Under the pieces are notes generated by a model. The model searched no databases. It had not been told where the DNA came from and saw only the letters and a list, made by a program, of their open reading frames with translations. Shown here piece by piece: positions 18,093 to 26,537 of a stretch of DNA of 64,000 nt. The stretch covers positions 4,031,501 to 4,095,500 of the forward strand of contig NZ_AP023262.1 of the NCBI RefSeq assembly GCF_016756615.1. The letters are read 5' to 3'. The DNA comes from Mesorhizobium sp. L-8-3. Its GTDB lineage: Bacteria > Pseudomonadota > Alphaproteobacteria > Rhizobiales > Rhizobiaceae. Made by a program: the position numbers and the translations under genes. The stretch's first letter is position 1; every line of letters starts with the position of its first letter.

Positions 18093-19106
18093 TCAAACGG
18101 CCGGCCGGTCGTTGTCGTGATGTCGATAGACGAGGGGCGAGTCGCCGTACCAGCGCTGGAAGGCGCGCGTGAACACGCTCTGGTCGGCGTAGCCCACAGC
18201 TTCCGAGACCTGCGAGAGGGGGAGCCTGGTACGGGTGACGAGCGACAGCGCCCGGGCTCGGCGCCATTCGTCGACGAGGTCGCGGAAGACGAGGCGCTCG
18301 GCCTTCAGCCGCCGCTGCAGGCTGCGGGGCTCGAGGCGGAGGCGGCGGGCGACGTTTTCGAGCGTGCAGGTCCCCAGTTCCATCTGCCGCGCGATCTCGG
18401 CGCGCACCGCGTCGCCGGGCTGGCCGGAGACCTCGTGGCGGGCAGTGGCCAGATAGCGTCGTATGATTGCGTGATAGGCGGTGTCGCTCCGTTCGAGGCG
18501 CCGGTCGAGCACAGTCCGGTCGAAGTAAAGCGCATTGCGCTCGGCCTCGAAGCGAACCGGGCAGCCGAACCAGCTCTCGGCAGCGCTCCGGGAGCCTCTT
18601 TCGTCCTCGCGGAAGCTTGCTTCCAGAAAGTCGACCCGCGTCCCGGCCGCCTGCTCGACCACGTTCTTGGTCACTGCCAGCGAGCCCAGCAAATACTGCC
18701 TGGCCGGACCGGTGGCCGGATGCAGATCGAGCACCATCGCAGCGATGTCTTCTTCCTCCTCGAGCGCGCAGACGAGGCTGTTCGAGTGTATGACAAGGTT
18801 GTCGATGATCGCTGTCAGCGCGCCGCGCAGGTCGCTTTCCATGCGCGTCAGGAGCGCCACCGGGCCGAGGATCTCCAGATGCTGATAAGGTGCGAGCCGC
18901 AGCCAGAGGTCGGGCAGTTCCCAGTCGTCTGCGCAGCGCTCGGCGAGTTCGCAGAATGCGGCGATGTCGACCTGCTCGTCCGGGCGGCTCAGAAGGCCAG
19001 GGTCGAGGCCGACTGCACGCATGGCGGCGGTCAAGTCGGCGCCGCGCTCGGCGGCGACTTCCCTGAAGCCGCTCAGGCTTGTCGCGCGTGTATAGTATCT
19101 CGCCAC
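18093..19106 (-). CDS. AraC-family transcriptional regulator (OruR/arabinose-binding-like sensor domain)
   Basis: Cytoplasmic activator of 337 residues. Residues 1-200 form the OruR/ArgR-type sensor region (AraC-binding-like domain 2) that precedes the regulator module in many ketone, alkane and amino acid catabolic activators. Residues of about 235-330 carry two helix-turn-helix motifs: LENVARRLRLEPRSLQRRLK and LPLSQVSEAVGYADQSVFTR, with FQRWYGDSPLVYR closing the domain. It is convergent with the Baeyer-Villiger-type monooxygenase gene; regulators of this class commonly sit beside such genes, so control of 16534-18048 is inferred. Start ATG at 19106. Confidence 0.9.
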   Translation of the reverse strand: MARYYTRATSLSGFREVAAERGADLTAAMRAVGLDPGLLSRPDEQVDIAAFCELAERCADDWELPDLWLRLAPYQHLEILGPVALLTRMESDLRGALTAIIDNLVIHSNSLVCALEEEEDIAAMVLDLHPATGPARQYLLGSLAVTKNVVEQAAGTRVDFLEASFREDERGSRSAAESWFGCPVRFEAERNALYFDRTVLDRRLERSDTAYHAIIRRYLATARHEVSGQPGDAVRAEIARQMELGTCTLENVARRLRLEPRSLQRRLKAERLVFRDLVDEWRRARALSLVTRTRLPLSQVSEAVGYADQSVFTRAFQRWYGDSPLVYRHHDNDRPAV

Positions 19107-19356
19107 GGGGCCTCCTCCCGACCTTATGACGCCACATCAGATCATCTTATACCAAGCATTGCGGATCGGTGATCCGCCTGAACTGTCTGTAGTATCGATC
19201 GCGATTGAGAAGCACCGGATGTCTCGACATCCAGGCTGCCCTGTGAAGCGGCTGGCATTCCAGGCCGGTCCATCCGCTGAACGGCGCCTCGATCGGAAAC
19301 CCCATGAGGCGCAAATGGCAGGCTATGGGTTGCTGGCTTCGGCTGGCGGAAGCATT

Positions 19357-19962
19357 TCACCCGGATGGCCCCACCAACCGCCAGGAGAAGTACAGCATGC
19401 CGCTGGCCGTGAGCCAGGATCCTGCCACGCGCACTGCCACCTCCTGCCAGAACTTATCCCGGCTGAGAACGACGGCAGCTACGACCAGCCCCACGACCGT
19501 TCCGCTCAAAACCGTCGCGGTGCCGGTGAGGAACGCCATGGGAAACGATTGCGTCTCCGGCTGCGCGTCCAATCCGACTGCGAATCCGCCGACAAGCGCG
19601 AGCACCGCTGCCACAGCCACCGGCAAGCCGATACCTGCCGTCACCGTTGCCGCCGCAACAAGCGCTATGCCAACAAGAAGGCCGCTACCTGCTCCCCCGG
19701 CTACGTCGGTGAAACCCGTGGCGAGGCCCAGAATGAGCCCGCCGCACAGCGCCGGTATGCCGTAGTGGCAATGCTTGAAGCCGCAGAAGCCGAGCAACAG
19801 GCCGATCGCCGCGATCACGAGCAGTTCCGCCGGCACGATGATCGGGTGAAGCAGGCCGGCGTAGAAATCACCGACCCCGTCCAAAGGCGCATGGGCGCGC
19901 ACCGGTGTCGTTGCAGATAGGATCGCGATTGCGCAAAGCCAAGCGGCAGCGCTTCGCTTCAT
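19357..19962 (-). CDS. HupE/UreJ-like membrane protein (second copy)
   Basis: Inner-membrane protein of 201 residues with an N-terminal signal-like segment (MKRSAAAWLCAIAILSATTP, then RAHAPLD) and about five further hydrophobic segments rich in Ala, Gly and Val. The motif GLLHPIIVPAELLVIAAIGL parallels the HPxxGxDH segment of HupE, but the histidine/aspartate pair is degenerate, so metal transport is uncertain. LLGFCGFKHCHYG adds cysteine and histidine residues that could bind metal. Its ATG at 19962 shares one base with the TGA of the HupE gene upstream, which points to translational coupling. It is the last gene of a minus-strand array running from 26204. Confidence 0.75.
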   Translation of the reverse strand: MKRSAAAWLCAIAILSATTPVRAHAPLDGVGDFYAGLLHPIIVPAELLVIAAIGLLLGFCGFKHCHYGIPALCGGLILGLATGFTDVAGGAGSGLLVGIALVAAATVTAGIGLPVAVAAVLALVGGFAVGLDAQPETQSFPMAFLTGTATVLSGTVVGLVVAAVVLSRDKFWQEVAVRVAGSWLTASGMLYFSWRLVGPSG

Positions 19963-20561
19963 CACACGCCGCCGCTCAGAAACGCGCCGCCCGCCACGGC
20001 GATCAGTCCGCCTGCGCTTCGCACGAGAACGGTCCCCGAAGGCCACCGCGCCAGCGCACCGAAAGCAATGCCGCACAGGTGAAGCAAGCCGGTGGCGATC
20101 ACGAAGCCGAGCGCGTAGGACATTGCATCCGCAGCATCGGGCATCTCGGCCCCATGCGCGTGCCCGTGGAATATCGCGAACGCACCGACGATGATCGCCG
20201 CCACCCAAAGCGGCGGCTTGAACGCAAAGGCCACACATAGCCCGAGTATCACCGCGGAGAGTGCGATCCCGGTTTCCACGGCAGGCACTTCGATCTGCGC
20301 TATCCCGAGTGCGCCGCCCAAGGCCATCACCAGGGGGAAGACGATCGGCAGGAGCCAGAGTGCCGGCGCTCGAAGAAAAGCTCCCCAAAGCCCGACCGCG
20401 ACCATGGCGACGACATGATCGGGCCCGAAGAGCGGATGGAAAAAACCGCTGAGGAATCCGCTCGCATGTCCCGTCTCCGTGTGGGCCAATACGGGGCCTG
20501 TCATCATGAGCGCCGCCAAGCCGCAAAGGGGGGCCAATGCCCGGTTGATACCGATTTTCAA
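19962..20561 (-). CDS. HupE/UreJ family protein
   Basis: Typical HupE/UreJ protein of 199 residues: signal peptide (cleavage after GPVLAH or nearby), then about six membrane segments. The family motif HPxxGxDHxxxMxxVGLW is seen as HPLFGPDHVVAMVAVGLW around residues 42-59. Further conserved elements are FHGHAHGAEMP near 130 and YALGFVIATGLLHLCGI near 150. HupE and UreJ are permeases for nickel or cobalt, shown for some members that serve [NiFe] hydrogenase or urease. No hydrogenase or urease genes lie here; the neighbours are a PpiC foldase and a DUF3604 protein. Confidence 0.92.
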   Translation of the reverse strand: MKIGINRALAPLCGLAALMMTGPVLAHTETGHASGFLSGFFHPLFGPDHVVAMVAVGLWGAFLRAPALWLLPIVFPLVMALGGALGIAQIEVPAVETGIALSAVILGLCVAFAFKPPLWVAAIIVGAFAIFHGHAHGAEMPDAADAMSYALGFVIATGLLHLCGIAFGALARWPSGTVLVRSAGGLIAVAGGAFLSGGV

Positions 20562-20673
20562 CTCGAATTCCTCCCTTTTGCGATCCGGGTTTCTGCCGCC
20601 GAAAACGGGGCAGGCACCCGGAATCCCATTGAAAGTCGTTGCAGCAAAGCTCCGGGCGGCAAATGTTGGTCAG

Positions 20674-21702
20674 TCAGGCCAGGAACCCCGTCACGCGCTC
20701 GATGAACCAGAACGATGCGACAGTTCCGATCGCGTAGGTCGTGATTGCGAATGCGGATCGGCCGAGCAGGGGTGGGAACCTGAGAACCCTGGCTGACGCC
20801 ACGATCGCCAGGATCACAGCAATGAACAGCAACTGGCCGATCTCGACACCGATGTTGAAGAACAGGAGCGCCAGCGGGATGTCTCCGGGCGGCAGCGACA
20901 GTTGAGAGAGCGCACCGGCAAAGCCGAGGCCATGGAGCAGCCCGAAAGCGAAGGCGACCACCCATGGACGCTTCGCGGTGAGGCTGGGGCGACCATTCCG
21001 GATGCGAAGGATCTCGCCGGCAAGCAACAGAATGCTGAGCGCGATCGCCGCCTCGACCGGCGGCATCGGAACGTTGACGAATCCCAGAGTGGCCAGCGAC
21101 AGGGTGATCGAGTGCGCCAGCGTGAAGGCCGTCACCGTGAAGAACAGGGCGCGCAGGTCGCGAGCGATCAGGAGCAGTGCAAGCACGAACAGCAAATGGT
21201 CGAAACCGAACAGGATGTGGTCGATGCCCTGCATCACGAAAGTCTTTGCGACCTGAAGGGGCCCGGCTGCGATCTCGATGTCGATCCAGGGCTGCGAGGG
21301 ATGCACGAGCGTGGTGGTCACCGAACCGTCGAGCATCTTGACGCGAACGATAACGTCGGTGATCGTCGCCTGCAGGCCCCTGAATTCGATACGCTTGCCG
21401 GCCAGGCCGTCAGAGGTCTCGATAATACGGCGCTCGACAAGAGAGTCCGGAAACTGCCGTTCGGCGGGTTCCCTGAAATTACGCACATCGCCGGGAAACT
21501 GCAGGGCGACCGGCAGGCGCGCGCCTGAAAGCAGAGGTGTGCGCCAAAGCACATTATAGTGCTGGGCCCCCGTCTGGTCGATTTGCAGGTAGGCCGGACG
21601 TATCTCATGTGCGGCCACCGTCGTGAGGAGGCCGATGGACCAGAGAAGGACGGCAATCAGGAAACGCCAGTTCAGGCGCGCGGCCACCCGTTGCGTCGTC
21701 AT
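20674..21702 (-). CDS. HupE/UreJ family protein, long form (HupE/UreJ_2)
   Basis: Membrane protein of 342 residues. An N-terminal signal or anchor (MTTQRVAARLNWRFLIAVLL) precedes a periplasmic beta-rich region of about 130 residues (AHEIRPAYLQIDQ to VHPSQPWIDIE). The last 190 residues form six or seven membrane segments with the HupE-like motif GIDHILFGFDHLLFVLALLL near 160 and TLAHSITLSLATLG near 195, typical of the HupE/UreJ_2 family. The start ATG (21702) overlaps the stop of the upstream ppiC-like gene by four bases. A role in divalent-metal or small-solute movement is inferred from the conserved histidines and aspartates only. Confidence 0.88.
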   Translation of the reverse strand: MTTQRVAARLNWRFLIAVLLWSIGLLTTVAAHEIRPAYLQIDQTGAQHYNVLWRTPLLSGARLPVALQFPGDVRNFREPAERQFPDSLVERRIIETSDGLAGKRIEFRGLQATITDVIVRVKMLDGSVTTTLVHPSQPWIDIEIAAGPLQVAKTFVMQGIDHILFGFDHLLFVLALLLIARDLRALFFTVTAFTLAHSITLSLATLGFVNVPMPPVEAAIALSILLLAGEILRIRNGRPSLTAKRPWVVAFAFGLLHGLGFAGALSQLSLPPGDIPLALLFFNIGVEIGQLLFIAVILAIVASARVLRFPPLLGRSAFAITTYAIGTVASFWFIERVTGFLA

Positions 21703-22682
21703 TGCGAAAGCGCTTCTTCCGAGGCGCTGGCGGCCTTCGGCCCTGCCGGGTTCGTGAGATCCGTATCCTCGATGCGCGGAACGATCACTTCGTAGCGTGA
21801 GCGCATCTCTTCGAGCGCCGTCTGCTTGACCTCGCGATAGCGGTCATCGAGCCAGGCGGACTTGACGTTCACTTCGACCTCTTCGAAAGCCGGCACGCGA
21901 CCGGGCTCCACGGATTCGATCCACACCAGATGCCAGCCATAGCCGGATTGGACCGGCCCCTGCCATGTTTTCGCCTCGAGCTGGAAGAGCGCCTCGGCAA
22001 AGGCGGGGCCGAACTCCTTCGCGACCTGCTCAGGGGTGCTGTCCCCATAGTAGGTCCTGAACATGAACGGGTCGCCATTCGAAGCGACCTCGGGCGAATC
22101 CGGAAGTTTGCCGGCGACGACATCGAGTGCCGCCGCTGCCGCTTCACGCGCACCGCCGCCGTGCTTGTCCGGCGAGAAATAGATGTGCCGGAAATTCAGA
22201 TGCGGAGGCAGCGCAAAGCGCTCCGAGTTCTTCGAGAACCAGTCCGCGAGTTCGGCTTTGGTCGGCTCGTCGATCGCTGCGAGGTCCGCCGCCACGAAGT
22301 CCATCTTCTGCGCAAGCCGTCTCTTGATGATCTGATCGTCCCGGTCGAGACCCATGGCCACCGCCTCGCGGAACAGGATCTCCTCGGTAACCTTCTGATC
22401 AACGAGACTGCGCAGTTGGTCCATTGTGGGGGCTGGCCGCCCCTGCGCCAGCCAGCTCACGGCGAGCTGGCGGATATCGTCCTCGGTCAGCACGATTTTC
22501 TGCGGATCGGCTGCTGTGTCCGGCTCGCCGTTGGTGAATTGATAGGCACCGAACAGGACGGCGCCCACCACGAGAAAGTGGACGAGCGGTTCATGCAGAA
22601 GCCGTTGCCACCTGCTGGACACGGCGACAGCTTCCCCAGCACGTTCCGGGCCGATTTTCGGCGTGATCGGAAGCAGCCTCAT
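21699..22682 (-). CDS. Periplasmic PpiC-type peptidyl-prolyl cis-trans isomerase
   Basis: Parvulin-class foldase of 327 residues. An N-terminal membrane anchor (LVHFLVVGAVLFGAYQF, residues 34-50) holds a SurA-like helical region and a rotamase domain in the periplasm; the domain can be followed from HLNFRHIYFSP near 182 to VQSGYGWHLVWIESVEPGRV near 270, including the GYGWHLV signature. Start ATG at 22682, eight bases after the stop of the previous gene; the frame stays open upstream but only overlaps that gene. Genes of this PpiC subtype are often found next to HupE/UreJ genes, which suggests a dedicated folding helper for the products of this array. Confidence 0.88.
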   Translation of the reverse strand: MRLLPITPKIGPERAGEAVAVSSRWQRLLHEPLVHFLVVGAVLFGAYQFTNGEPDTAADPQKIVLTEDDIRQLAVSWLAQGRPAPTMDQLRSLVDQKVTEEILFREAVAMGLDRDDQIIKRRLAQKMDFVAADLAAIDEPTKAELADWFSKNSERFALPPHLNFRHIYFSPDKHGGGAREAAAAALDVVAGKLPDSPEVASNGDPFMFRTYYGDSTPEQVAKEFGPAFAEALFQLEAKTWQGPVQSGYGWHLVWIESVEPGRVPAFEEVEVNVKSAWLDDRYREVKQTALEEMRSRYEVIVPRIEDTDLTNPAGPKAASASEEALSQ

Positions 22683-22690
22683 GCGTGCAC

Positions 22691-23887
22691 CTATTCCGGT
22701 TGACTGGTGGACGGCAGCGACGCGGCTTCCGCCGTCGTTGCCGGGCTTTGACGGAGATAGTGGAGGATAGCGAACTCTCCTGCCGGGTCTTTCACCGCCT
22801 TGGAGCGGATAATATCGACATAGTCGGCGGTAGCCTCCCATGCCTCCCAGTCGGCCAGTTCCATGGCCACAAAGCCTGCCATTGGTCTTCGCACCCGAAT
22901 GAACTGGCGATAAGCCTCCACGACCCTTCCCCGCGGCACGGAAGCGTCCGCTTGCCCATGGACGCTGAGCGCCAGCAGGGCGGCCTCGATCTCCGGCAGT
23001 GTTCGCGCGCGGTCGGCAAAATATGTCTGCTCGAGCCATTCGATCCGGCTCGGCCCGCGCAATTCGAGATCCGCCGCCAACATGGCAGCGAGGTTCGTAG
23101 CATCCCGCGCACTCCGAGCCGTGGCGATGCGCTGCTCGAGTGCGTTGGCGTCATCGGGGCCACCGGCAATGCCGATCAGCAGCGTGTATGCCGGAAGCCT
23201 GGAAGCCAGTCGGGGATCCACGATCCACGTTGCTATTTTCGTGGCGTCGAGCCGAGGCTCGAGCGTCCGGATGGCAGCATAGGGGGCCCTCGAGAGTTCG
23301 CCATATGCGATCTCGGCCGCCAGCGGATCGGTATCTTCGAGATGGGGCGCGACGACGGCGAGGCGCTCATCCCATTCGGCATCCGTGAGATACGACCCCA
23401 TGGATGCAATTTGCTGCCAGTTTTTCGTCGGGCGGCTCTTCCCACCGCGGTTGGTGGCGACAAACTGTCGGAGCCAATCAGCATGGTCAGCGTCGATCGC
23501 ACCGATGCTGGCCCATTCTTCAGACAGTTTGTCCCGGACGAGCAGCAACGGTTTCCCGCTGGATACCGATGAGGGCTCCTGGCGAAGCACCGGTCCGTCC
23601 AGGGACATCGTCGGCTCGGCCTTCGTAGCCGACAGGCCGGGCTGCGCTATCGTCTCGTCCGTTGTCGCATGTCCCTTGATCACCTCGACGACACGGAACT
23701 GCCCTTCATTGGCCAGCGGAACGGCGAGCACGGCGTCCGCGGCCGAGTCCAGCCTCTGTCCCAGCGTGATCGTGATGCCCGATAGGCACACGCGACAGGC
23801 ATGGGCCTGGCTGCCAAGAGCAAGCAGCAACGCAATGCCAACCATCAGCCGCGACCACGCTGCCCAGAACGGCAATCTCGCCGACAT
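22691..23887 (-). CDS. Exported protein of unknown function
   Basis: 398-residue protein with a clear signal peptide (FWAAWSRLMVGIALLLALGS, then QAHAC). A Cys-x2-Cys (ACRVCLSG) immediately after the probable cleavage site is the only distinctive motif. Residues 50-110 resemble a beta-rich domain (VLAVPLANEGQFRVVEVIKG); the rest is alpha-helical and may form HEAT-like repeats. I do not recognise the family. The start ATG at 23887 is preceded by GGAGGGAGACCA, a strong ribosome site. It lies 70 bp downstream of the DUF3604 gene and 8 bp before the ppiC-like gene, so it belongs to the same transcription unit. Confidence 0.75.
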   Translation of the reverse strand: MSARLPFWAAWSRLMVGIALLLALGSQAHACRVCLSGITITLGQRLDSAADAVLAVPLANEGQFRVVEVIKGHATTDETIAQPGLSATKAEPTMSLDGPVLRQEPSSVSSGKPLLLVRDKLSEEWASIGAIDADHADWLRQFVATNRGGKSRPTKNWQQIASMGSYLTDAEWDERLAVVAPHLEDTDPLAAEIAYGELSRAPYAAIRTLEPRLDATKIATWIVDPRLASRLPAYTLLIGIAGGPDDANALEQRIATARSARDATNLAAMLAADLELRGPSRIEWLEQTYFADRARTLPEIEAALLALSVHGQADASVPRGRVVEAYRQFIRVRRPMAGFVAMELADWEAWEATADYVDIIRSKAVKDPAGEFAILHYLRQSPATTAEAASLPSTSQPE

Positions 23888-23957
23888 TGGTCTCCCTCCA
23901 TCAGGAACCAGCCCGGCCGCCGGATAGTTTCTTCCGGCGGCCGGCTTTCGTGGTGCC

Positions 23958-26204
23958 TCAGAACGGCGACTTCTGCTGATCCAGCGGGTCGAGAACCTGC
24001 GGCATCGCCACCACCTCGTAGTTGGCAAAGCCGAACTCGTTGCTGCGAGCGGCAACGTATTTGTCGCCGTGCTTGTAGACCGTCACCTCGTACGGCGTGT
24101 TGTCGAGGGTGGTCACGATGGCGCCGTCCTTGATCTCGTAAGCGGTCCCGCTGCCCAGCAGGCCACCATGCATCACGTCGCCGACTTCGCTCGGCAGAGG
24201 CAGCGATCCGCCCACATTGTTGATGAGCCGTTGGCCCGACGTGGTCCAGGAGATGCTGAAGACCTCGCCTGTCGGGGTGTTTTTTACCCAGGTGGTCTTG
24301 CCGACGATAAGGTCTTTCAAGGCCGCATCATCGAGAGCGGTGGCACCCTGCTGCTTGAGGTCGGCCACAGTGATGCCCTTGGCTGCCGCCTCGCGTATTT
24401 CCCTGGTCGGCGCGTACCAGATCGGCGAACTCCATGCCCGCTCCTGGATCGTCGCCGCCACATTGTCGGGCGGCGCGATGCCCAACTCCGCGGCCTGGAT
24501 GGTCGTCCAGCGCGGGGTCGGGATTTCGAGGGCCCTGACATAGTAGAATGCGTCCAGGCTCGGATCGAACTCGGGATCGGTCCAGACGCCTTTGAGTTCA
24601 ACCGCCCCGATCGTGTTGGTATAGGTCGCGTTGACCAGGTTGACGGTCGATCCGATCGGCGGGACCTGCCCGCTGAAGGGGTCGGGCGTGCGATTGCCCG
24701 CCCAGGCGACATCGAAGACCTTTTCGAAGCTCTGGCCGTGCTTCGTCCAGCCCTTCACGATCTGGATGCGGTCGAGATTGCCCGAGGTCGGGTCCTTGAC
24801 AGCCCAGACGATGAAGGACGGAGCCCGACCGCCGGGCAGCGGCGGAAGGTCGCTGCCCATCGGCACGCCTCCGGCATAGGCCGTCTTGACCCAATCCGCT
24901 TCGTTGGCAACGTTGGCCCAGTCCGGGCCGCCGAAGAAGCGCAACTTGATGTGTGGACCGCTGGTGGCGAAGGTTTCCTTGCGCTGCATCGCGTCGAACA
25001 GCGACTCGCGGGTATTCTCTTCGGCCCACACTCCGGTCAGGCCAGCCGGGTTTTCGAGCCGAACGTCGAGCCCGGCGAAAACAAAGCCCGACATCCGTTG
25101 CTTCACATCGCCGTCGGCCTTGCCGTGGCCGCCGAAGAAGTTCGTCTGCCGATACGGAACGCCTGTGTTGTGAGAGTCGGAACCGCCGACGAAGCCCATC
25201 TTGTAGGGGTTGTAGCCACGCGCCTCGGCCATCGACAGGCCGTCCTTCAGCGCCTGCCTGACATAGCTGCCCGCGACATGCGGGAACCGCCCGGCCGGAT
25301 CGCCAAGCAGGTAGGTGAGGATCTCGAAATTGGCGAATTCGTCGTTCGGTGAAAGCGTCGGGTGCGTTTCGGAGGCACCCTTGATCTGCTTGACTTCCGT
25401 CAGTCGTTCGTTGCGGTCGCGCGACGCCGCCCAAGCCGCGTCGATCGGACGCCCCTTCTCGTCGATATCGGTCGGGAACATGTGTCCGTCCGACAGATTG
25501 GCATTGTGCGAGATGGCAAGCAGCTCGTTGCCGGCTTCGCGTTGCTGGTCCATCCAGGCCCACAGATCCGATGGTTTGTCGGAATCGATGGAGCTGTAGG
25601 GCAATTCCGGGACCTTGGCGCAGTCGCGGAAGAAGATATTCCGGTGCATGTTCCGGTTGTTCGGCGTCGAGGTCCATTCGTACGAACAGAACGCCGTGAA
25701 CTTGCCCGGCTCGTTGGCCTTGTCCGCTATGGCGACGTTCTCCTTCCAGACGGTTCCGGCCACCTCTGGAGAGATCAATTCCTTGATCGGTTTGTTCTCG
25801 GTGATGGTCGAGCCGAGCCAGAGATAGATGCGCTGGACGTCCTCGGGCTTGCGGACGATGAGCTTCTGGGCGATCGGCAGCTTGGCGATTGCGGAGCCCG
25901 GCTCGTTGGCGAGGCGCACCGTACCGACATATTCGGAATGGTCGGTCACACCCATCCAGTCCAGCGGCGTCTCGATCTTGATGTCGTAGCCGAGCGGATG
26001 CTTGATCGGCTGCCCCTTGGCGTAGGCTAAAGCGTCCGCCGGACCGGTGAGCGTATTGCCGAAGATATAGGCGTCGAACGACCAGCTCGTATGGACATGG
26101 GTCTCGCCAAAATATGCCTGCCTTTCCTGGGCGTGGGCGGAGCCCAGAACAAGCAGGGTGGCAACGGAAGCAAGCAACGCAGTTTTTCCGCGCAACCTAT
26201 GCAT
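23958..26204 (-). CDS. Exported DUF3604 protein, PHP-like predicted metallohydrolase
   Basis: 748-residue protein with a Sec signal peptide (ALLASVATLLVLGSAHAQ, cleavage near 26). PHP-superfamily metal motifs are visible in order: H36-x-H38 in YFGETHVHTSWSFD, then WMGVTDHSEY, AISHNANLSDG, and GFVGGSDSHNTG. DUF3604 proteins are full-length at 600-800 residues and have no firmly assigned reaction; the motifs argue for a binuclear or trinuclear metal site. I selected ATG 26204 because AAAGGAGG lies 8 bases upstream, rather than the ATG 14 codons earlier. First gene of the array ending at 19357; the HupE-type permeases and the foldase downstream could supply metal and folding. Confidence 0.9.
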   Translation of the reverse strand: MHRLRGKTALLASVATLLVLGSAHAQERQAYFGETHVHTSWSFDAYIFGNTLTGPADALAYAKGQPIKHPLGYDIKIETPLDWMGVTDHSEYVGTVRLANEPGSAIAKLPIAQKLIVRKPEDVQRIYLWLGSTITENKPIKELISPEVAGTVWKENVAIADKANEPGKFTAFCSYEWTSTPNNRNMHRNIFFRDCAKVPELPYSSIDSDKPSDLWAWMDQQREAGNELLAISHNANLSDGHMFPTDIDEKGRPIDAAWAASRDRNERLTEVKQIKGASETHPTLSPNDEFANFEILTYLLGDPAGRFPHVAGSYVRQALKDGLSMAEARGYNPYKMGFVGGSDSHNTGVPYRQTNFFGGHGKADGDVKQRMSGFVFAGLDVRLENPAGLTGVWAEENTRESLFDAMQRKETFATSGPHIKLRFFGGPDWANVANEADWVKTAYAGGVPMGSDLPPLPGGRAPSFIVWAVKDPTSGNLDRIQIVKGWTKHGQSFEKVFDVAWAGNRTPDPFSGQVPPIGSTVNLVNATYTNTIGAVELKGVWTDPEFDPSLDAFYYVRALEIPTPRWTTIQAAELGIAPPDNVAATIQERAWSSPIWYAPTREIREAAAKGITVADLKQQGATALDDAALKDLIVGKTTWVKNTPTGEVFSISWTTSGQRLINNVGGSLPLPSEVGDVMHGGLLGSGTAYEIKDGAIVTTLDNTPYEVTVYKHGDKYVAARSNEFGFANYEVVAMPQVLDPLDQQKSPF

Positions 26205-26260
26205 GGTTGGTACCTCCTTTGGTGTTCTCATCGATCGCAAGTCCAAGCTGGCGGATCTTG

Positions 26261-26520
26261 TTACCGCCTGACCAGTTCAATCTCGCTCGGCCGCCATTCC
26301 TTGGCGAAGAAGGGCTCGAGCGGGCTGTAGAGTTGCAGGATCGTGAACCAGCCCTACTTCGGGTCGGTCTGGATCCAGTTGCCGCGCGGGACGCCCCATG
26401 GCTGCTCAGGCGCGAACCAGACCGTGGTCGAACCATCGGCATCGGACTCGGCGGCGGGTGACGGATAACTCTGGCTAGCATCGTCATCAACGTGGCGAGA
26501 AGGCAGTGGATTGGCTTCAT
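26261..26520 (-). pseudogene. Remnant of a DUF1254/DUF1214 protein
   Basis: From ATG 26520 a signal-like start (MKPIHCLLATLMTMLA) runs out of frame, and a second frame then gives the C-terminal DUF1214 sequence TTVWFAPEQPWGVPRGNWIQ followed by TDPK, a TAG at 26354-26356, GWFTILQLYSPLEPFFAKEW and RPSEIELVRR, with TAA at 26261-26263. GWFxxLxLYxPLEPFFxKxW is the hallmark end of DUF1254/DUF1214 proteins. Only about 87 codons of an expected 400 or more remain, so the centre is deleted and the rest holds a frameshift and a nonsense codon. The intact relative at 30423-31856 is not a close copy. It lies 17 bp downstream of an outer-membrane protein gene, as expected for a former operon partner. Confidence 0.75.
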
Positions 26521-26537
26521 GGCCTGTTCCTCTCGCC

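Noticed and set aside
20561-20674. Hydrogenase or urease accessory locus, suggested by the HupE/UreJ genes
   Set aside because: No hydrogenase, urease or maturation genes are present on either side within the window.
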